Assembly: GCA_903901395.1 (NCBI GenBank)
Contig: CAIUQW010000288.1
Coordinates: forward strand, 1-6,490
DNA from: an uncultured Chlorobiales bacterium
GTDB lineage: Bacteria; Bacteroidota; Chlorobiia; Chlorobiales; Chlorobiaceae
DNA: 6,490 nt
Direction: 5' to 3'
In this document: positions 6,081 through 6,490 of the stretch, piece by piece
Layout: the number at the start of each line of letters is the position of its first letter
Position numbering within the stretch: position 1 is the first letter of the stretch
The notes under the pieces: generated by a model
Databases searched by the model: none
What the model was told of the DNA's origin: nothing
The model's input: the letters and a program-made list of their open reading frames with translations, nothing else
Translations under genes and position numbers: made by a program

Positions 6081-6490
6081 CTAAGCGGCAAGTGGTTCCT
6101 CGATTCCGTTGATAAATTTGACGCTGCTCAAGACCTTCCCGATGAGTTGGTGCCCGTTCAGTTTTCTCCATTTCAGCGACGCCCGTTCGGCCAGCTTGAA
6201 CACCATGGCCAGCATCGTTGCCATGCTGCCTTGGCCTCGGGTCTTGGCCGTGCGGAGGTGAACGGTCTCAAATGCTAACGCTCCTGAAATCGAATGAATG
6301 CGGTTCGGACATCCTGTTCGGTCTCGGCCTGATAGATGTCGTGCATCAGCGATTTGGCGCTCGTCTGAACGGTTTTCGGCATCTTGTCCAGCACGTTGGC
6401 CGTCTTGTGCACCCACCACCGTTGGCGTTCTGCAGCCGGATCCATTTCCGGTGCTCTTCCTGCAAGAGATACTTCACTGGCGTGATCGAA
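6081..6490 (-). pseudogene. IS256-family (mutator-type) transposase, C-terminal fragment with internal deletion and frame change
   Basis: In the first frame (6490 to 6275) the minus strand reads AAERQRWWVHKTANVLDKMP and then TVQTSAKSLMHDIY up to RFQER and a TAG stop. This matches the conserved WVHKTANVLDKLPKS region of IS256-type DDE transposases. In another frame (6272 to 6081) it resumes with FETVHLRTAKTRGQGSMATM and finishes VFKLAERASLKWRKLNGHQL...KFINGIEEPLAA, the usual C-terminus of the family. About 45 residues expected between these parts, including the HLRTTNPIES-like segment that carries the catalytic Glu, are missing. The fragment is therefore almost certainly inactive. The residues nearest the window edge (6430-6490) fit the family poorly and may hold further damage. 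The gene's start lies outside the window. Confidence 0.85.

Larger units (their letters stand above)
6048..6490 (-). mobile_element. IS256-family insertion sequence remnant (right end), running off the window
   Basis: The element contains a broken IS256-type transposase reading leftwards and a probable terminal sequence at 6048-6070 (on the minus strand ACACAACTTTTGGCAATTGC), which resembles the ends found just after transposase stops in this family. The other end lies beyond 6490, so inverted repeats and target duplications cannot be compared. It sits directly upstream of the truncated TPR remnant and probably caused that truncation. Confidence 0.7.

Noticed and set aside
6030..6278. An 82-residue plus-strand open frame over the IS end.
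   Set aside because: It is antisense to the recognisable IS256 transposase C-terminus and has no features of its own.
6283..6419. The minus-strand frame starting at an ATG at 6419 and running into the transposase C-terminus as one 112-residue protein.
   Set aside because: Its first half is an out-of-frame reading of the conserved WWVHKTANVL region; only the part after about 6272 is real transposase sequence.
1..6490. CRISPR arrays, tRNA or rRNA genes.
   Set aside because: No regularly spaced direct repeats, cloverleaf-like segments or rRNA signatures were seen on either strand by eye.

Overview
The window looks like a green sulfur bacterium (Chlorobiaceae, most like Chlorobaculum/Chlorobium). 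This rests on the GC-rich core genes, on a SucD sequence of the type those organisms use in the reductive TCA cycle, and on the mix of GC-rich core DNA with AT-richer islands. The genus is an inference from remembered protein similarity, not from a search.

Layout. Positions 1-470 hold the 3' end of gatA (amidotransferase subunit A). It is followed after 36 bp by a complete sucD (507-1409) with a strong intrinsic terminator at 1438-1472. An AT-rich gap of about 500 bp (1473-1980) has no convincing gene but contains two perfect 14-bp palindromes and an orphan terminator-like hairpin. It leads into a small M15-type peptidoglycan peptidase (1981-2400), which resembles a phage endolysin domain. 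A structured intergenic stretch (2401-2566) separates it from genes read on the minus strand.

The minus-strand block, in transcription order from right to left, has four parts. (1) A degraded C-terminal remnant of an IS256-family transposase with its probable IS end (6048-6490). (2) A frameshifted, 5'-truncated TPR-protein remnant (5723-5991). (3) A 128-residue protein made of two copies of a small domain (5311-5697). (4) A 641-residue membrane protein (3389-5314) with N-terminal transmembrane helices, two TrkA-N/RCK-like Rossmann regions and a C-terminal RyR-like segment. The start of (4) overlaps the stop of (3) by 4 nt (ATGA). A GC-rich short-chain dehydrogenase gene (2567-3373) follows after only 15 bp.

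The most interesting unit is the translationally coupled pair of the duplicated small-domain protein and the RCK/RyR membrane protein, probably once preceded by a TPR protein. It looks like a ligand-gated membrane sensor or effector cassette, possibly a conflict or stress system, partly decayed after insertion of an IS element. That role is an inference; no member of the cassette has a function that can be read directly from this sequence.
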